Below, one piece after another: positions 1-8,451 of a stretch of 64,000 nt of DNA. Each line of letters opens with the position of its first letter. The stretch's first letter is position 1. The notes below the pieces were generated by a model that did not search any database, was not told the DNA's origin, and worked only from the letters and a program-made list of their open reading frames with translations. The stretch spans positions 62,001-126,000 of the forward strand of contig JAFWLM010000005.1 in the NCBI GenBank assembly GCA_017511045.1. Direction: 5' to 3'. The position numbers were made by a program, and so were the translations under genes. The DNA is from Lachnospiraceae bacterium. GTDB lineage: Bacteria; Bacillota; Clostridia; Lachnospirales; Lachnospiraceae.

Positions 1-492
1 ATTCATCGAGATGCTGTACATCATCTTTCTGAGCAGTTTACTTTTGATATCCAGAACAGAATAAAGATTCTGTGGCCAGATATCCAGGATGTACATAGTG
101 GTATCGATCTTCTTTTTCTTTCCGATGCGAAGACCTGCCGCTGCCATCATGACCGGTGAGAGCTGATAGATAAAGACTTTATCATAATGGTTTTTCATCA
201 GCTTTCCGGCTCTTAGATAACTTGCAACGGGAAATGTGACATAGTTTAAAAAGATCCGGAGGTTGGAATTATTTCCCCTCTTGATCTCAAAGGTCCGGTA
301 GATTTTTACGCTGCCATGATCTTCTTCTTTTACGGAATGAGAGTCATAGCCTTCAAAGAACTGACCCGCCGGATAATTCGGCTGGCCGCAGAGGACATCG
401 ACCTCTGCCCCGCGCTCAATGAAGCCGTCCACGATATCGTTGATTCTGAAGTTTTCCGGCCAGTAATGCTGGCAGACGACCAATATCTTCAT
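1..492 (-). CDS. wbuB: Glycosyltransferase family 4, WbuB-like (N-terminal part; runs off the window)
   Basis: The first 164 codons of a GT4-type glycosyltransferase are present; the C-terminal part lies beyond base 1. The protein starts MKILVVCQHYWPEN and continues with VLCGQPNYPAGQ, a typical N-terminal Rossmann domain of WbuB/WcaI-like transferases that add a deoxyamino sugar to a lipid-linked glycan on the cytoplasmic side of the membrane. The ATG follows the fnlC-like stop by one base (TAAGATG), so the two are translationally coupled. In enterobacterial O-antigen loci the fnlC-wbuB order is known, with WbuB proposed as an L-fucosamine transferase. The symbol is by this family and context resemblance only. 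The donor specificity is inferred. Confidence 0.75.
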   Translation of the reverse strand, partial: MKILVVCQHYWPENFRINDIVDGFIERGAEVDVLCGQPNYPAGQFFEGYDSHSVKEEDHGSVKIYRTFEIKRGNNSNLRIFLNYVTFPVASYLRAGKLMKNHYDKVFIYQLSPVMMAAAGLRIGKKKKIDTTMYILDIWPQNLYSVLDIKSKLLRKMMYSISMN

Positions 493-493
493 C

Positions 494-1621
494 TTATTTT
501 TTCAGCCAGACCGTCCTGTTTACGATATCGGTATAACTCTGGATCAGTTTGACGACCTTCTGCGATACGTTTTTCTGTTCATAATCCGGATTCAGAACAT
601 AGCCGTCTCCGTTTTCATGGATCTTGACCGCAAGCTCCATGGCCTGCTCGATCGTCTCGGTATCAATTCCGCCGATCACAACGCTTCCCATATCCAAAGC
701 CTCCGGACGTTCTGTTGAAGTCCTGATCAGGACACCGGGGAAACGGCACATCGCACTCTCTTCCGAAAGTGTTCCGGAATCGGACAAGACACAGAATGCA
801 TTTCTCTGCAATTTGTTATAGTCAAAGAAGCCGAATGGTTCCATGCTTCTTACCAGCGGTGAAAACTGAAAGTTTCTTTTTTCAATAAACTTCCTGCTTC
901 TCGGATGAGTCGAATAGATCACCGGCATCTGATATGCCTCGGCGATCTCATTGAGAGCTGTCATCAAAGAATAGAAGTTGTTCTCTAAGTCTATGTTTTC
1001 CTCTCTGTGCGCAGAGACCAAGATATATTTTCCTTTTTCCACTCCCAGCGTTTCCAGGACCTTGCTGGATTCGATCCGTTCCTGATACTTATCCAGCAGT
1101 TCTCTCATTGGAGATCCAGTTACAAACACGGTCTTGCCGTCGATCCCTTCTTCTAAAAGATATCTTCTGGAGTTTTCTGTATATGGAAGATTGATATCTG
1201 CAATATGATCTACGATCTTTCGGTTGATCATTTCAGATACGTTCCAGTCCCAGCAGCGGTTGCCGGCTTCCATATGGAACACGGGAACTTTCAGCCGTTT
1301 TGCGGAGATGGCGCAAAGTGCGGAATTGGTATCTCCAAGAACCAAAAGCGCATCCGGTTTCACTTCGCTGATCACACGATAGCTCTTTGCAATAATGGAT
1401 CCCATCGTGTCTCCGAGCGTCTCCCCTGCTGCCTCTAAATAATAATCCGGCTCACGAAGGTCCAGCTCCTCAAAAAAGACCTGATTCAATTTATAGTCAT
1501 AGTTTTGTCCGGTATGAACAAGAACGTGGTCAAAGTATTCATCGCAGGCTTTGATCGTCTCTGCGAGGCGGATGATCTCCGGTCTTGTCCCGATAATCGT
1601 CATGACTTTCAGTTTTCTCAT
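494..1621 (-). CDS. fnlC: UDP-N-acetyl-hexosamine 2-epimerase, FnlC/Cap5G/WbjD type
   Basis: This 375-residue protein is a non-hydrolysing UDP-GlcNAc 2-epimerase-fold enzyme (TIIGTRPEIIRL at the N-terminus, LVLGDTNSA, HMEAGNRCWD, SAHREENID, SDSGTLSEE). The variant EAGNRCWDWNVSEMINRKI and the length match the FnlC/Cap5G/WbjD subgroup, which makes UDP-L-FucNAc from the UDP-L-pneumosamine intermediate, better than plain MnaA. The gene lies between a GT2 gene and the wbuB-like gene. The FnlA (dehydratase/5-epimerase) and FnlB (reductase) partners are not in this window and could lie past base 1. Subfamily assignment is from motif memory, not a search; plain UDP-GlcNAc 2-epimerase is the alternative. 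Confidence 0.85.
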   Translation of the reverse strand: MRKLKVMTIIGTRPEIIRLAETIKACDEYFDHVLVHTGQNYDYKLNQVFFEELDLREPDYYLEAAGETLGDTMGSIIAKSYRVISEVKPDALLVLGDTNSALCAISAKRLKVPVFHMEAGNRCWDWNVSEMINRKIVDHIADINLPYTENSRRYLLEEGIDGKTVFVTGSPMRELLDKYQERIESSKVLETLGVEKGKYILVSAHREENIDLENNFYSLMTALNEIAEAYQMPVIYSTHPRSRKFIEKRNFQFSPLVRSMEPFGFFDYNKLQRNAFCVLSDSGTLSEESAMCRFPGVLIRTSTERPEALDMGSVVIGGIDTETIEQAMELAVKIHENGDGYVLNPDYEQKNVSQKVVKLIQSYTDIVNRTVWLKK

Positions 1622-1636
1622 GTGATCCTCTTTTCT

Positions 1637-2635
1637 TTATTTCAGTTTATTTTTGATCTTTGAGATGATACCCTCATCTCCTGCACCGCTCTTCGTCTGA
1701 GCAGTCAGATCATTATATCTTCCGTGCGCCGCAAGTCTTGCAATCTCAAAATCCTGGTGATTTTTATGAACGATATTGCTGAGCAGGATACCGACAAACA
1801 GTGAAACGATCGCCGCCATCACAAGGAAGCCGCAAACAATCAGTGTCGGGATCTTCGGCACCAGGCCGGTGTTTATGAACTCCACCAGGATTGGAACAAA
1901 GAATGCCACGGCCACGATAAACAGAACGGCCGCGATGATCCCAAAGAATGCCACCGGCTTATAGTTTTTATACAGGGAGAGCATCTTCCCGATGGCTTTC
2001 ATCCCGTCACGGACCGGATGGAGTTTGCTTTCGCTTTCTCCCTCTCTGTCTTTATATTCAATTACCACATTGTCGATCTGCATCTTTTTATCGATCGCAT
2101 GGATCGTCATCTCTGTTTCAATATCGAATCCTTCAGAAGAGATCGGGAAGGTCTTTACAAAATCAAAGCTGAACGCGCGGTAACCGGTCAGGATATCTTT
2201 GATGTCGCTGGAAAAGATCCCGTTGATCACCTTCCTCATGAGACGGTTTCCGAAACTGTTCAGCACTCTTTTGTTTTCCGCAAAGTAGGTGGAAGAAAGC
2301 CGGTCTCCAACCGCCATATCGGCTCCGTCATAGAGCACACGGCTTACCAGCACCGGACCATCCGAAGCGGCATAGGTGTCATCTCCATCAACCATCAGAT
2401 AGCACTCTGCATCGATCTCGCGGAACATGCGCTTCACGACATTGCCTTTCCCCTGTTTCTTTTCATAACGGACAACCGCACCCGCCCTGCGCGCGATCTC
2501 ATCCGTCCCGTCTGTGGAGTTGTTATCGTACACATAGATAACAGCCTCCGGCAGGACCTCCTGAAAGTCTTTGATTACTTTTTCTATTGTTGGTGCCTCG
2601 TTATAACAAGGAATCAGCACCGCAATTTTATCCAT
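1637..2635 (-). CDS. GT2 glycosyltransferase with two C-terminal membrane segments (polyprenyl-phosphate hexose synthase-like)
   Basis: The GT-A domain begins KIAVLIPCYNEAPTIEKV, with NNSTDGT and the metal-binding VDGDDTY. A LTGYRAFSFDFV motif is typical of dolichol-phosphate mannose/glucose synthase relatives that load a sugar on undecaprenyl phosphate. Two hydrophobic helices near residues 230-310 would anchor it to the membrane. An upstream GTG at 2668 is also open, but the ATG at 2635 is preferred: it has an AAGAGG ribosome site and matches the start of the conserved domain. A TATAAT box at 2686-2691 would leave the GTG only about 10 nt of leader. It sits between the acyltransferase-3 gene and fnlC. 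Confidence 0.82.
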   Translation of the reverse strand: MDKIAVLIPCYNEAPTIEKVIKDFQEVLPEAVIYVYDNNSTDGTDEIARRAGAVVRYEKKQGKGNVVKRMFREIDAECYLMVDGDDTYAASDGPVLVSRVLYDGADMAVGDRLSSTYFAENKRVLNSFGNRLMRKVINGIFSSDIKDILTGYRAFSFDFVKTFPISSEGFDIETEMTIHAIDKKMQIDNVVIEYKDREGESESKLHPVRDGMKAIGKMLSLYKNYKPVAFFGIIAAVLFIVAVAFFVPILVEFINTGLVPKIPTLIVCGFLVMAAIVSLFVGILLSNIVHKNHQDFEIARLAAHGRYNDLTAQTKSGAGDEGIISKIKNKLK

Positions 2636-2685
2636 GATTCCAGTCCTCTTGCTGTCTGTCATTTCCACATAAAAAACCAGTGTAC

Positions 2686-2720
2686 ATTATAATACAAACG
2701 GTATTCTTTTTCTACCGTTT
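2686..2720 (-). promoter_or_regulatory. Stem-loop followed by a TATAAT box between two genes
   Basis: Read on the minus strand, an exact 8-bp stem (AAACGGTA / TACCGTTT, 2696-2703 and 2713-2720, 9-nt loop) is followed by TATAAT at 2686-2691. The hairpin has no long T-run, so it is a weak terminator for the acyltransferase gene upstream. The TATAAT has no good -35. Together they may mark a transcript end plus an internal start for the GT2-fnlC-wbuB group. Confidence 0.35.
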
Positions 2721-2751
2721 CATACCGCTTAGATCGTGGGATTTCAATGAA

Positions 2752-3873
2752 TTATTTGTGAAAAGAAAGGCGTCCGTTTCCGAAAAGCCGGCCAAGAAGA
2801 AGCCGCTCTAAAAGATTGAGCGTAAATGTTAATACGATCATACATACAATACTGTAAAGCAGAAGGAACCAGTCGTTGTTCATAAAAGGCCTCAGGCCAA
2901 GATAAGCGATAAGAAGGCCTCCGAAATACTTTACGATCAGCTCATTGCCACAGTGATACAGGGAATCCTTTCCGACAAAGGCAAGAAAACGGCTGACTGC
3001 CGGAATCAGGGCGATCATCCGTGCAAGGCAGAGCTCAAAGAAGATCATGATCAATGCGCTTAAGAGCGCATAAAGCTCAAAGAGAATCTCCGCAGAGACG
3101 TGTCCTCTAAACAGATCCTGAAAGAGCGCTTCCACCTGCGCGGTAAATGCCGCTCCCCGAAGGCAGGTGAAAACAGCAAAGGCTAAGGATAAAGCAAAGA
3201 AAACAAAGAAGAGAACTTTTCCGAAACTTCTCTTCTCCCTGTATTTCCATTTGCGGATGAGCGGGAAGAACAGCGCACCAAGCGCGTAATAAAAGATATA
3301 AACAAAAGCGGAGTCAACATTCCAGAACCATTCGGGACTCTGAGCAGGCTCATGTCCCAGGAAGCAGATCCCGACAACATACAGCGCCGCAGCGAGCAGA
3401 AAAACAATAACTTTGCCGGCTTTTGAAGAACCGAGTACTGCACATACGATCCGCTTGATCAGTTCGAAAGCGATCACAACAATGAATAAACAGGTAAAAA
3501 ACCATAAAGGACCCGGAACGCGGTTGCGGATGCCGAGCGCCGATACGAGCAATGCGGCCGGAAGATCCGAAAAGCGGATCTGTCCCATAGCCAGCTGAAC
3601 CGCATAAAACAGAAGGGTAAAAAAGATATACGGGAAGATGATCCCCCGGACTTTTTTCCAAAGGAAGCGGAGAAATGACCCTTCTTTCGGCAAGAGCCCT
3701 GCAAAGAAACCGCTGATAAAAAAGAACAGCGGGACATGATGGGAAAAGATATAGAGCACGATATTATTACTGACACCTAAGTGGCCCCAGTAAATCAGAG
3801 ACATCCCGAGAAATCTCAGGATGTCCACCCATGCAATTCGTTCGTTTTGGTCACTCAGTTTTACGCTGCTCAT
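2752..3873 (-). CDS. Acyltransferase family 3 membrane protein (O-acetyltransferase-like)
   Basis: This 373-residue integral membrane protein starts with the acyltransferase-3 signature WVDILRFLGMSLIYWGH near residue 15, followed by HHVPLFFFISGFFAG. About ten hydrophobic helices follow. The family (OafA/WecH-like) transfers acyl groups, usually acetyl, to surface polysaccharide sugars or to lipid-linked intermediates. It stands in the polysaccharide locus 17 nt after the methyltransferase-like gene. The start is the first ATG; the ribosome site in front is poor, so it probably relies on coupling. The acceptor sugar cannot be deduced. Confidence 0.8.
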   Translation of the reverse strand: MSSVKLSDQNERIAWVDILRFLGMSLIYWGHLGVSNNIVLYIFSHHVPLFFFISGFFAGLLPKEGSFLRFLWKKVRGIIFPYIFFTLLFYAVQLAMGQIRFSDLPAALLVSALGIRNRVPGPLWFFTCLFIVVIAFELIKRIVCAVLGSSKAGKVIVFLLAAALYVVGICFLGHEPAQSPEWFWNVDSAFVYIFYYALGALFFPLIRKWKYREKRSFGKVLFFVFFALSLAFAVFTCLRGAAFTAQVEALFQDLFRGHVSAEILFELYALLSALIMIFFELCLARMIALIPAVSRFLAFVGKDSLYHCGNELIVKYFGGLLIAYLGLRPFMNNDWFLLLYSIVCMIVLTFTLNLLERLLLGRLFGNGRLSFHK

Positions 3874-3890
3874 TTCAAACCGTTTCTCTG

Positions 3891-4742
3891 TTATCTGTCA
3901 AGCCGGACTACAGTCCTCATTTTCCTGCGGACCAGCGGTTCATACAGGAACTGCCGGAAAGCATACACAAGCTTTCTTGGAGCCCTTTCGATCAGCGCAT
4001 CCCTCGAGGCGGTATTGGTAATGCTCTTTTCGTCCTCGTACCATCCCTCCTCATAATCGGTCTGCTGTGCTGTGATCTTCTCCGGTGTCGGCCCGGTCTT
4101 CTGTGCGATCACATAGATCTCTGTCTGTGTATTGACATCAAACTGCACCCTCTCGCCGGAAGCCGCCGGAGAACTGTTGATCTTCCATACTTTATTCTTT
4201 GCGGAAAACTTCACGATGAAGACGTCCTTGATCTCCATGCCGTTTGCCTTGGAAAAGACACTGTAGAAGAAATCCGGAGAAAACTGGTAAAGACCATGGC
4301 CGTTAAAATTATTGGTCGGGACCATGGAAATATAAAGGCCGCCTTCCTTCAGCATGCTGAAGCAGTTATGGATCAGCTGCGGAACGTCAAAGACATGTTC
4401 CATCGTGCCGCCGTCGATCAGGCAGGTATACTGTCCTTTCATCTCCTCCGGTACCGGCTGATTGAGGTCCCAGACGATATCCGGATTCTCATGTGCAAAG
4501 CCGTCAAGACTCATCAGCTTCGCGCCGTACATATCTTCAAAGACTGCTTCCGCATATGGGCTCTTAAAAACTTCTTCCAGTTTTGCTTCCGGTATGCCTG
4601 CATACTGTGGAAGGTACTTCCGGAATTCTTTCCGCGTGAACGCACGGAACTGCCTTCCAAGCGTCAGTGTTTTGGAAAGGTCTGCTCCGTACTGCCTCTT
4701 CGCATATTCAATTGCCAGCATTGACGTAATCCGAAGTCCCAT
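3891..4742 (-). CDS. SAM-dependent methyltransferase-like protein
   Basis: The 283-residue protein has a class I methyltransferase-like core around residues 80-170: DMYGAKLMSLDG, CLIDGGTMEHVFDV, FSMLKEGGLYISMVP. This resembles the motif I-IV region of type 11/12 methyltransferases often found in polysaccharide loci. The typical glycine-rich GxGxG SAM loop is not clear, so function is tentative. The ATG overlaps the stop of the ligase gene upstream by one base (TAATG) and lacks a good ribosome site, which indicates translational coupling. A sugar or glycan-terminus methylation role is inferred from context alone. Confidence 0.6.
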   Translation of the reverse strand: MGLRITSMLAIEYAKRQYGADLSKTLTLGRQFRAFTRKEFRKYLPQYAGIPEAKLEEVFKSPYAEAVFEDMYGAKLMSLDGFAHENPDIVWDLNQPVPEEMKGQYTCLIDGGTMEHVFDVPQLIHNCFSMLKEGGLYISMVPTNNFNGHGLYQFSPDFFYSVFSKANGMEIKDVFIVKFSAKNKVWKINSSPAASGERVQFDVNTQTEIYVIAQKTGPTPEKITAQQTDYEEGWYEDEKSITNTASRDALIERAPRKLVYAFRQFLYEPLVRRKMRTVVRLDR

Positions 4743-6280
4743 TAGCCGATATAGGTTTCTTTTAACTTTTTGCGGTCTACTTTGTTATTCTGGTTCAGCG
4801 GAAGGTTCTCAAGCTTAATGAAGCGGTTCGGAACCATATGACGCTGCACCTTTTCTTTCAGTTTCTCTTTCAGTTCCTTCTCGGAAAGACGTCCGACATA
4901 AACCATGATGATATGCTCTTTTTCTTTATCGAAAATGCAGGCACACTGCATCTGGTCATCCAAAGAGCTTGCCGCAAGCTCGATCTCGCCGAGCTCCACA
5001 CGGTGGCCCATATGCTTGATCATAAAGTCTTTTCTTGACAGGAAGATGATCTCGCCATATTCGTTTTTCTTTACGATGTCTCCTGTACAGTAAATACGTT
5101 CACCCGGCTTTAACGGATTGTCCTGGAACTTCTCCTCTGTGGAAGCGTCGTCGTTTAGATATCCGATCGCCATGCCCGGACCTGCAAGGCAGAGCTCTCC
5201 CTCTTCACCTTCTTTTGCTGCGGTTCCGTCATCTTTAATAATATAAGCAGTTACAAATTCTGCCGGATAGCCCAGCGGAACTCTTTCATCATCTGCGATA
5301 TCTCATGTCATATGGTACAGGAAGGTATAATAGAACTCTGTTGCACCATAACCCTGACGGTATTTCGGATCCGGGATCACTTTCTTCATCTTATTGATCA
5401 GCTTAGTGGATGCCACATCTCCTGCAAAGGTTACAGTTCTTAAGTATTTATTCAGTTCTTCTTCATAGCCTTCCCATGCGGAAAAACGTGAGATCACAGT
5501 CACGGCAGATGCTACCCAGTCGATAATGGAGATCTGGTTTTCCACCATATATTTGACCAGTTCTGCCGGCTGGCTGAACAGCCATTTCGGCATGAAATAG
5601 CAGGTCGCTTCTGCAGCGATGCTGAAGAACAGGTTCAGCACACCCATGACATAATACATCGGAGACTGGTTTCCGACATGGTCGGTAAAGATGATCTCAA
5701 CATCGTCTCTGTTTGCGATAGAAGGATAAATGATTCCGTTGTGTCCGGTCATAACACCCTTCGGGTTTCCTGTGGAACCGGATGTGAAGGTGATGCTTGC
5801 AAGCTTCGTGGAAACTTCCGCGCAGACGATCTTAGGGATCTCCATGTCATCCTTATCTTCAGCAATGATGTCCTCATAGACTAAGATCTTTCCGTCAAAG
5901 TTTAAGCTTCTTGCCTTTTCTTCCGTCTTTTTATTTGCGATCACAAGACGAGGCTTAAGATTATCAAAGATCTTTTCGATACGCTCATTCGGCATTGTCT
6001 CATCAATGACGGAATAATAATCACCTGCATAAAGGATACCGTGCATAACTGCTGCGATATCATTTCCTGCTTCGATCAGAGTTGCTGCAGGAAGCGGCTC
6101 TTTGTCCTGAAGGTTTGCCGGATCCTCATTAAAAGCTTTCAGGATCGCTCTGGCCACCTTGATGGAAGCATCCCGCATTTCCTGATATGTCATCTGTCCA
6201 AACTGATCCACGAAACCGATTTTTTCAGGTACATCCTTTGCTGCCTTATCTAAGATCTCAGTTACGCGTTTAAATTCCAT
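4742..6280 (-). pseudogene. AMP-forming acyl/aminoacyl ligase (DltA/NRPS adenylation-like), interrupted by an in-frame TGA at 5303-5305
   Basis: Reading through one TGA (codon 326) gives a full 512-residue adenylation enzyme in a single frame. It has the ATP loop TSGSTGNPKG at 166-175, A5 GYGATEFYYT near 310, TGD at 399-401, RVELGEIE near 427 and the A10 lysine in NKVDRKK at about 500. The 48 codons between the TGA and the next Met (5173) are also ordinary family sequence (VPLGYPAEFV, GELCLAGPGMA), so the two open pieces are one gene. Such ligases charge an acyl carrier protein with an amino or acyl group as in D-alanylation. The usual A4 FDxS aspartate that holds an amino group is not visible (NQSPMYYVMG instead), so the substrate may be a plain or hydroxy acid. 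The TGA may be a real null mutation or a base-call error. No SECIS-like hairpin was evident. Confidence 0.8.
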
Positions 6281-6998
6281 GTTTTAATGTCCTCCGTAAT
6301 TTTTTGATATTTTTCAAATAATCGGCGGTCTGTTTTGCGACATCTACATGTCCGCCTTCTGCTTCTGTATAAACAACGGGAAGCTCTACTATTTTCTGTC
6401 CGCTGCGTTCGGCGCGGATCAAAAGTTCAATGATAAAAAACCATCCGTTCTCTGAAGTGTCTGCCTGATAGATCAGTTCCTGTACAAAGTCCCTCCGGAA
6501 AAACTTGAATCCACAGATTGCATCTGTGGCCTTCATGCCGAGTCCGGCTTTCATGACCATCGTCAGACCTTTTGATGTCAGGTTTCTTAATGCACTCCGT
6601 CCAATCGTTTTCGAGCCTTTTGCCTGTTTGGAAGCATTGACCATCATCACCTCCGGCCGGTCCTCAAAAACGCGTTTCATCACATAAAGCGCCCTGAGAT
6701 CTGTCGAAAGGTCAATGTCCATATAACCGACAATGTCTGCTGCACTTTTTGCTACGCCTGCGCGGAATGCCGCGCCGACTCCCTTTTCCTGGATCCGGAT
6801 ATAGGAAAGTTCCGGGATCTCAGCTGCCAGGGAAAGTGCGATCTCCTCAGTTTTATCAGTCGATGCATTATCTACGATAGTCAACGCAATGTCAACATCC
6901 CTGAGTGCTTTGGAAATATATTCTTTTGTTCTCCTTATGCCCTGCTCCAGTCTGTTTTCTTCATTATAGACCGGAAATAAAATGTTAATACTGTGCAT
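6270..6998 (-). CDS. GT2 glycosyltransferase, dolichyl-phosphate mannose synthase-like
   Basis: This 242-residue soluble or peripheral GT2 enzyme has INILFPVYNEENRLEQG at the N-terminus, VDNASTDKT, the metal-binding MDIDLSTD near residue 95 and ICGFKFFRRD, the pattern of DPM1-like synthases that transfer a hexose to polyprenyl phosphate. It has no C-terminal membrane helices. Its end overlaps the ligase start by 11 nt and its start overlaps the MBOAT gene end by 14 nt, placing it inside a tightly packed transcript. Substrate is unknown. Confidence 0.8.
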   Translation of the reverse strand: MHSINILFPVYNEENRLEQGIRRTKEYISKALRDVDIALTIVDNASTDKTEEIALSLAAEIPELSYIRIQEKGVGAAFRAGVAKSAADIVGYMDIDLSTDLRALYVMKRVFEDRPEVMMVNASKQAKGSKTIGRSALRNLTSKGLTMVMKAGLGMKATDAICGFKFFRRDFVQELIYQADTSENGWFFIIELLIRAERSGQKIVELPVVYTEAEGGHVDVAKQTADYLKNIKKLRRTLKHGI

Positions 6999-8451
6999 AG
7001 ATAAACTCCGTATTCTGAACGCTCAGCGACAATAATATCATAATTACCGCAAACCAGTAAATCAAAATCCGTATCCAAAGTTTCTGTCTCAGTACGATCT
7101 CAAAAATATGCTCTCCCTTCCGCTCCTCTATATTGGAGACGATCAGGATCGTAAGGAAGCCGATCAGCAGCAGGATCCACTGCAGCGCGCTTAAGTCAAA
7201 CCTCAGAAGACCGCCGTCAAACAGCTTTTCCGCATGGAAAGAAGTAAAGATCCGTGTTACGAAATTTCCGAGTTTTGCCGGCGTGCTCACATTTAAGAAG
7301 ACCGGCCACAGGAGAAAGATCGTACGGACCCTCTGCCAGAATTTCCAAAGTCCGTTGGCCTCAAGTTTCGGATGATCCTTTGCAAAGCGTTTGCTCACCG
7401 GCTCTAAAAGATAGGTCACGATAAAGGCAGCCGCATACTGCAGTCCCATAAAGACAAACATGATGCCGGTTCCATGCCAGATCCCCATCACCATCCATAA
7501 AACAAAGAAGGCGATGCAGGATACCAGCTTGATCCTCCCCTTTTTGGATCCCTTGCCGGACCGGATATATTTTTTTGCAAGCGGGCTCATGGTAAGCGGG
7601 TAATAAATATAATCTTTCAGCCATGCACCAAGTGTCAGATGCCATCTGCGCCAGTATTCACTCACACTGCGGGACAGATACGGATGATGGAAGTTTTCCG
7701 GAAGATCGATCCCCAAGATCCAGCTCATGCCGATCGCCATATCCGCGCATCCGGAGAAGTCCGAATAAAGCTGCAGCATGAAAAGGATCAGATCCATTAA
7801 AACGAAAACACCCGCTGCTTTTTCATTGCTGTTCACTGCGGAGATAAAAGCCGCCACCCGGTTTGCAACGACCAGTTTCTTAAAGGCGCCATATGCAAAG
7901 CGCATCAGCCCGAGAAATGCTTTGCGTCTGTCAAACGAATGACTTTCACAAAACTGCGGTGCAAGATCTTTATAGCGGTTCATCGGCCCCTGCGTGATCG
8001 ACGGAAAATAAAGCGCAAAAAGCAGCAGCCTCGCAAAGTTGTTCTCAGCAGCGACTGTCCCGCGATAGACATCCACAACATAACTGATCATCATCAGTGT
8101 ATAGTATGAGATCCCAAGCGGAGCGATCAGCTTTGATATGATCCCGCCGGAAAACAGGGTCGATCGCCAAAGCGCCGGCACATACATTAACAGAATAAGC
8201 ACCAGAACGATCAGCGCGATCGCCGCAAAGGCAGGCCCTTTCTTATTACTGCCCTTTTCCATTCTCTTCACAAGGAAGAATACCGCCAGAGTTTCGAGTA
8301 TCAGCACAGGAAGCGCCACATAGGAAGCATAGGCATAAAAGATCAGGCTTCCTGAAAGCAGGACAATCCACTGTGCTTTTTTCGGGAGTACATAATAAAA
8401 AAGTACGACCAGAGCTAATAGAACAAAGAACAGGAGGCTGATATAATTCAT
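6985..8451 (-). CDS. MBOAT O-acyltransferase (DltB/AlgI-like), module 1
   Basis: A 488-residue polytopic membrane protein of the MBOAT family, which moves an acyl group across the membrane onto an extracellular acceptor. It shows the family signature EYWRRWHLTLGAWLKDYIYY near residue 280 and the catalytic-His helix VMGIWHGTG about 60 residues later. The start was set to the ATG at 8451, which has an ideal AAAGGAGG 5 nt upstream, and not to an in-frame ATG 13 codons earlier. That choice creates an ATGA overlap with the SGNH partner gene. The pairing MBOAT plus SGNH protein resembles DltB/DltD and AlgI/AlgJ systems. Confidence 0.88.
   Translation of the reverse strand: MNYISLLFFVLLALVVLFYYVLPKKAQWIVLLSGSLIFYAYASYVALPVLILETLAVFFLVKRMEKGSNKKGPAFAAIALIVLVLILLMYVPALWRSTLFSGGIISKLIAPLGISYYTLMMISYVVDVYRGTVAAENNFARLLLFALYFPSITQGPMNRYKDLAPQFCESHSFDRRKAFLGLMRFAYGAFKKLVVANRVAAFISAVNSNEKAAGVFVLMDLILFMLQLYSDFSGCADMAIGMSWILGIDLPENFHHPYLSRSVSEYWRRWHLTLGAWLKDYIYYPLTMSPLAKKYIRSGKGSKKGRIKLVSCIAFFVLWMVMGIWHGTGIMFVFMGLQYAAAFIVTYLLEPVSKRFAKDHPKLEANGLWKFWQRVRTIFLLWPVFLNVSTPAKLGNFVTRIFTSFHAEKLFDGGLLRFDLSALQWILLLIGFLTILIVSNIEERKGEHIFEIVLRQKLWIRILIYWFAVIMILLSLSVQNTEFIYAQY

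Noticed and set aside
2018..2692. 224-codon plus-strand open frame opposite the GT2 gene
   Set aside because: It is an antisense shadow of a clearly conserved GT2 frame, has no recognisable domain and no ribosome site.
3831..4724. 297-codon plus-strand open frame opposite the methyltransferase-like gene
   Set aside because: The minus frame has domain motifs and fits the coupled gene chain; the plus frame is Cys/His-rich shadow sequence.
5303..5305. Selenocysteine or TGA reassignment in the ligase
   Set aside because: No SECIS-like stem-loop was visible after the codon, family members have no known Cys there, and TGA serves as a normal stop in many genes here (ATGA overlaps).
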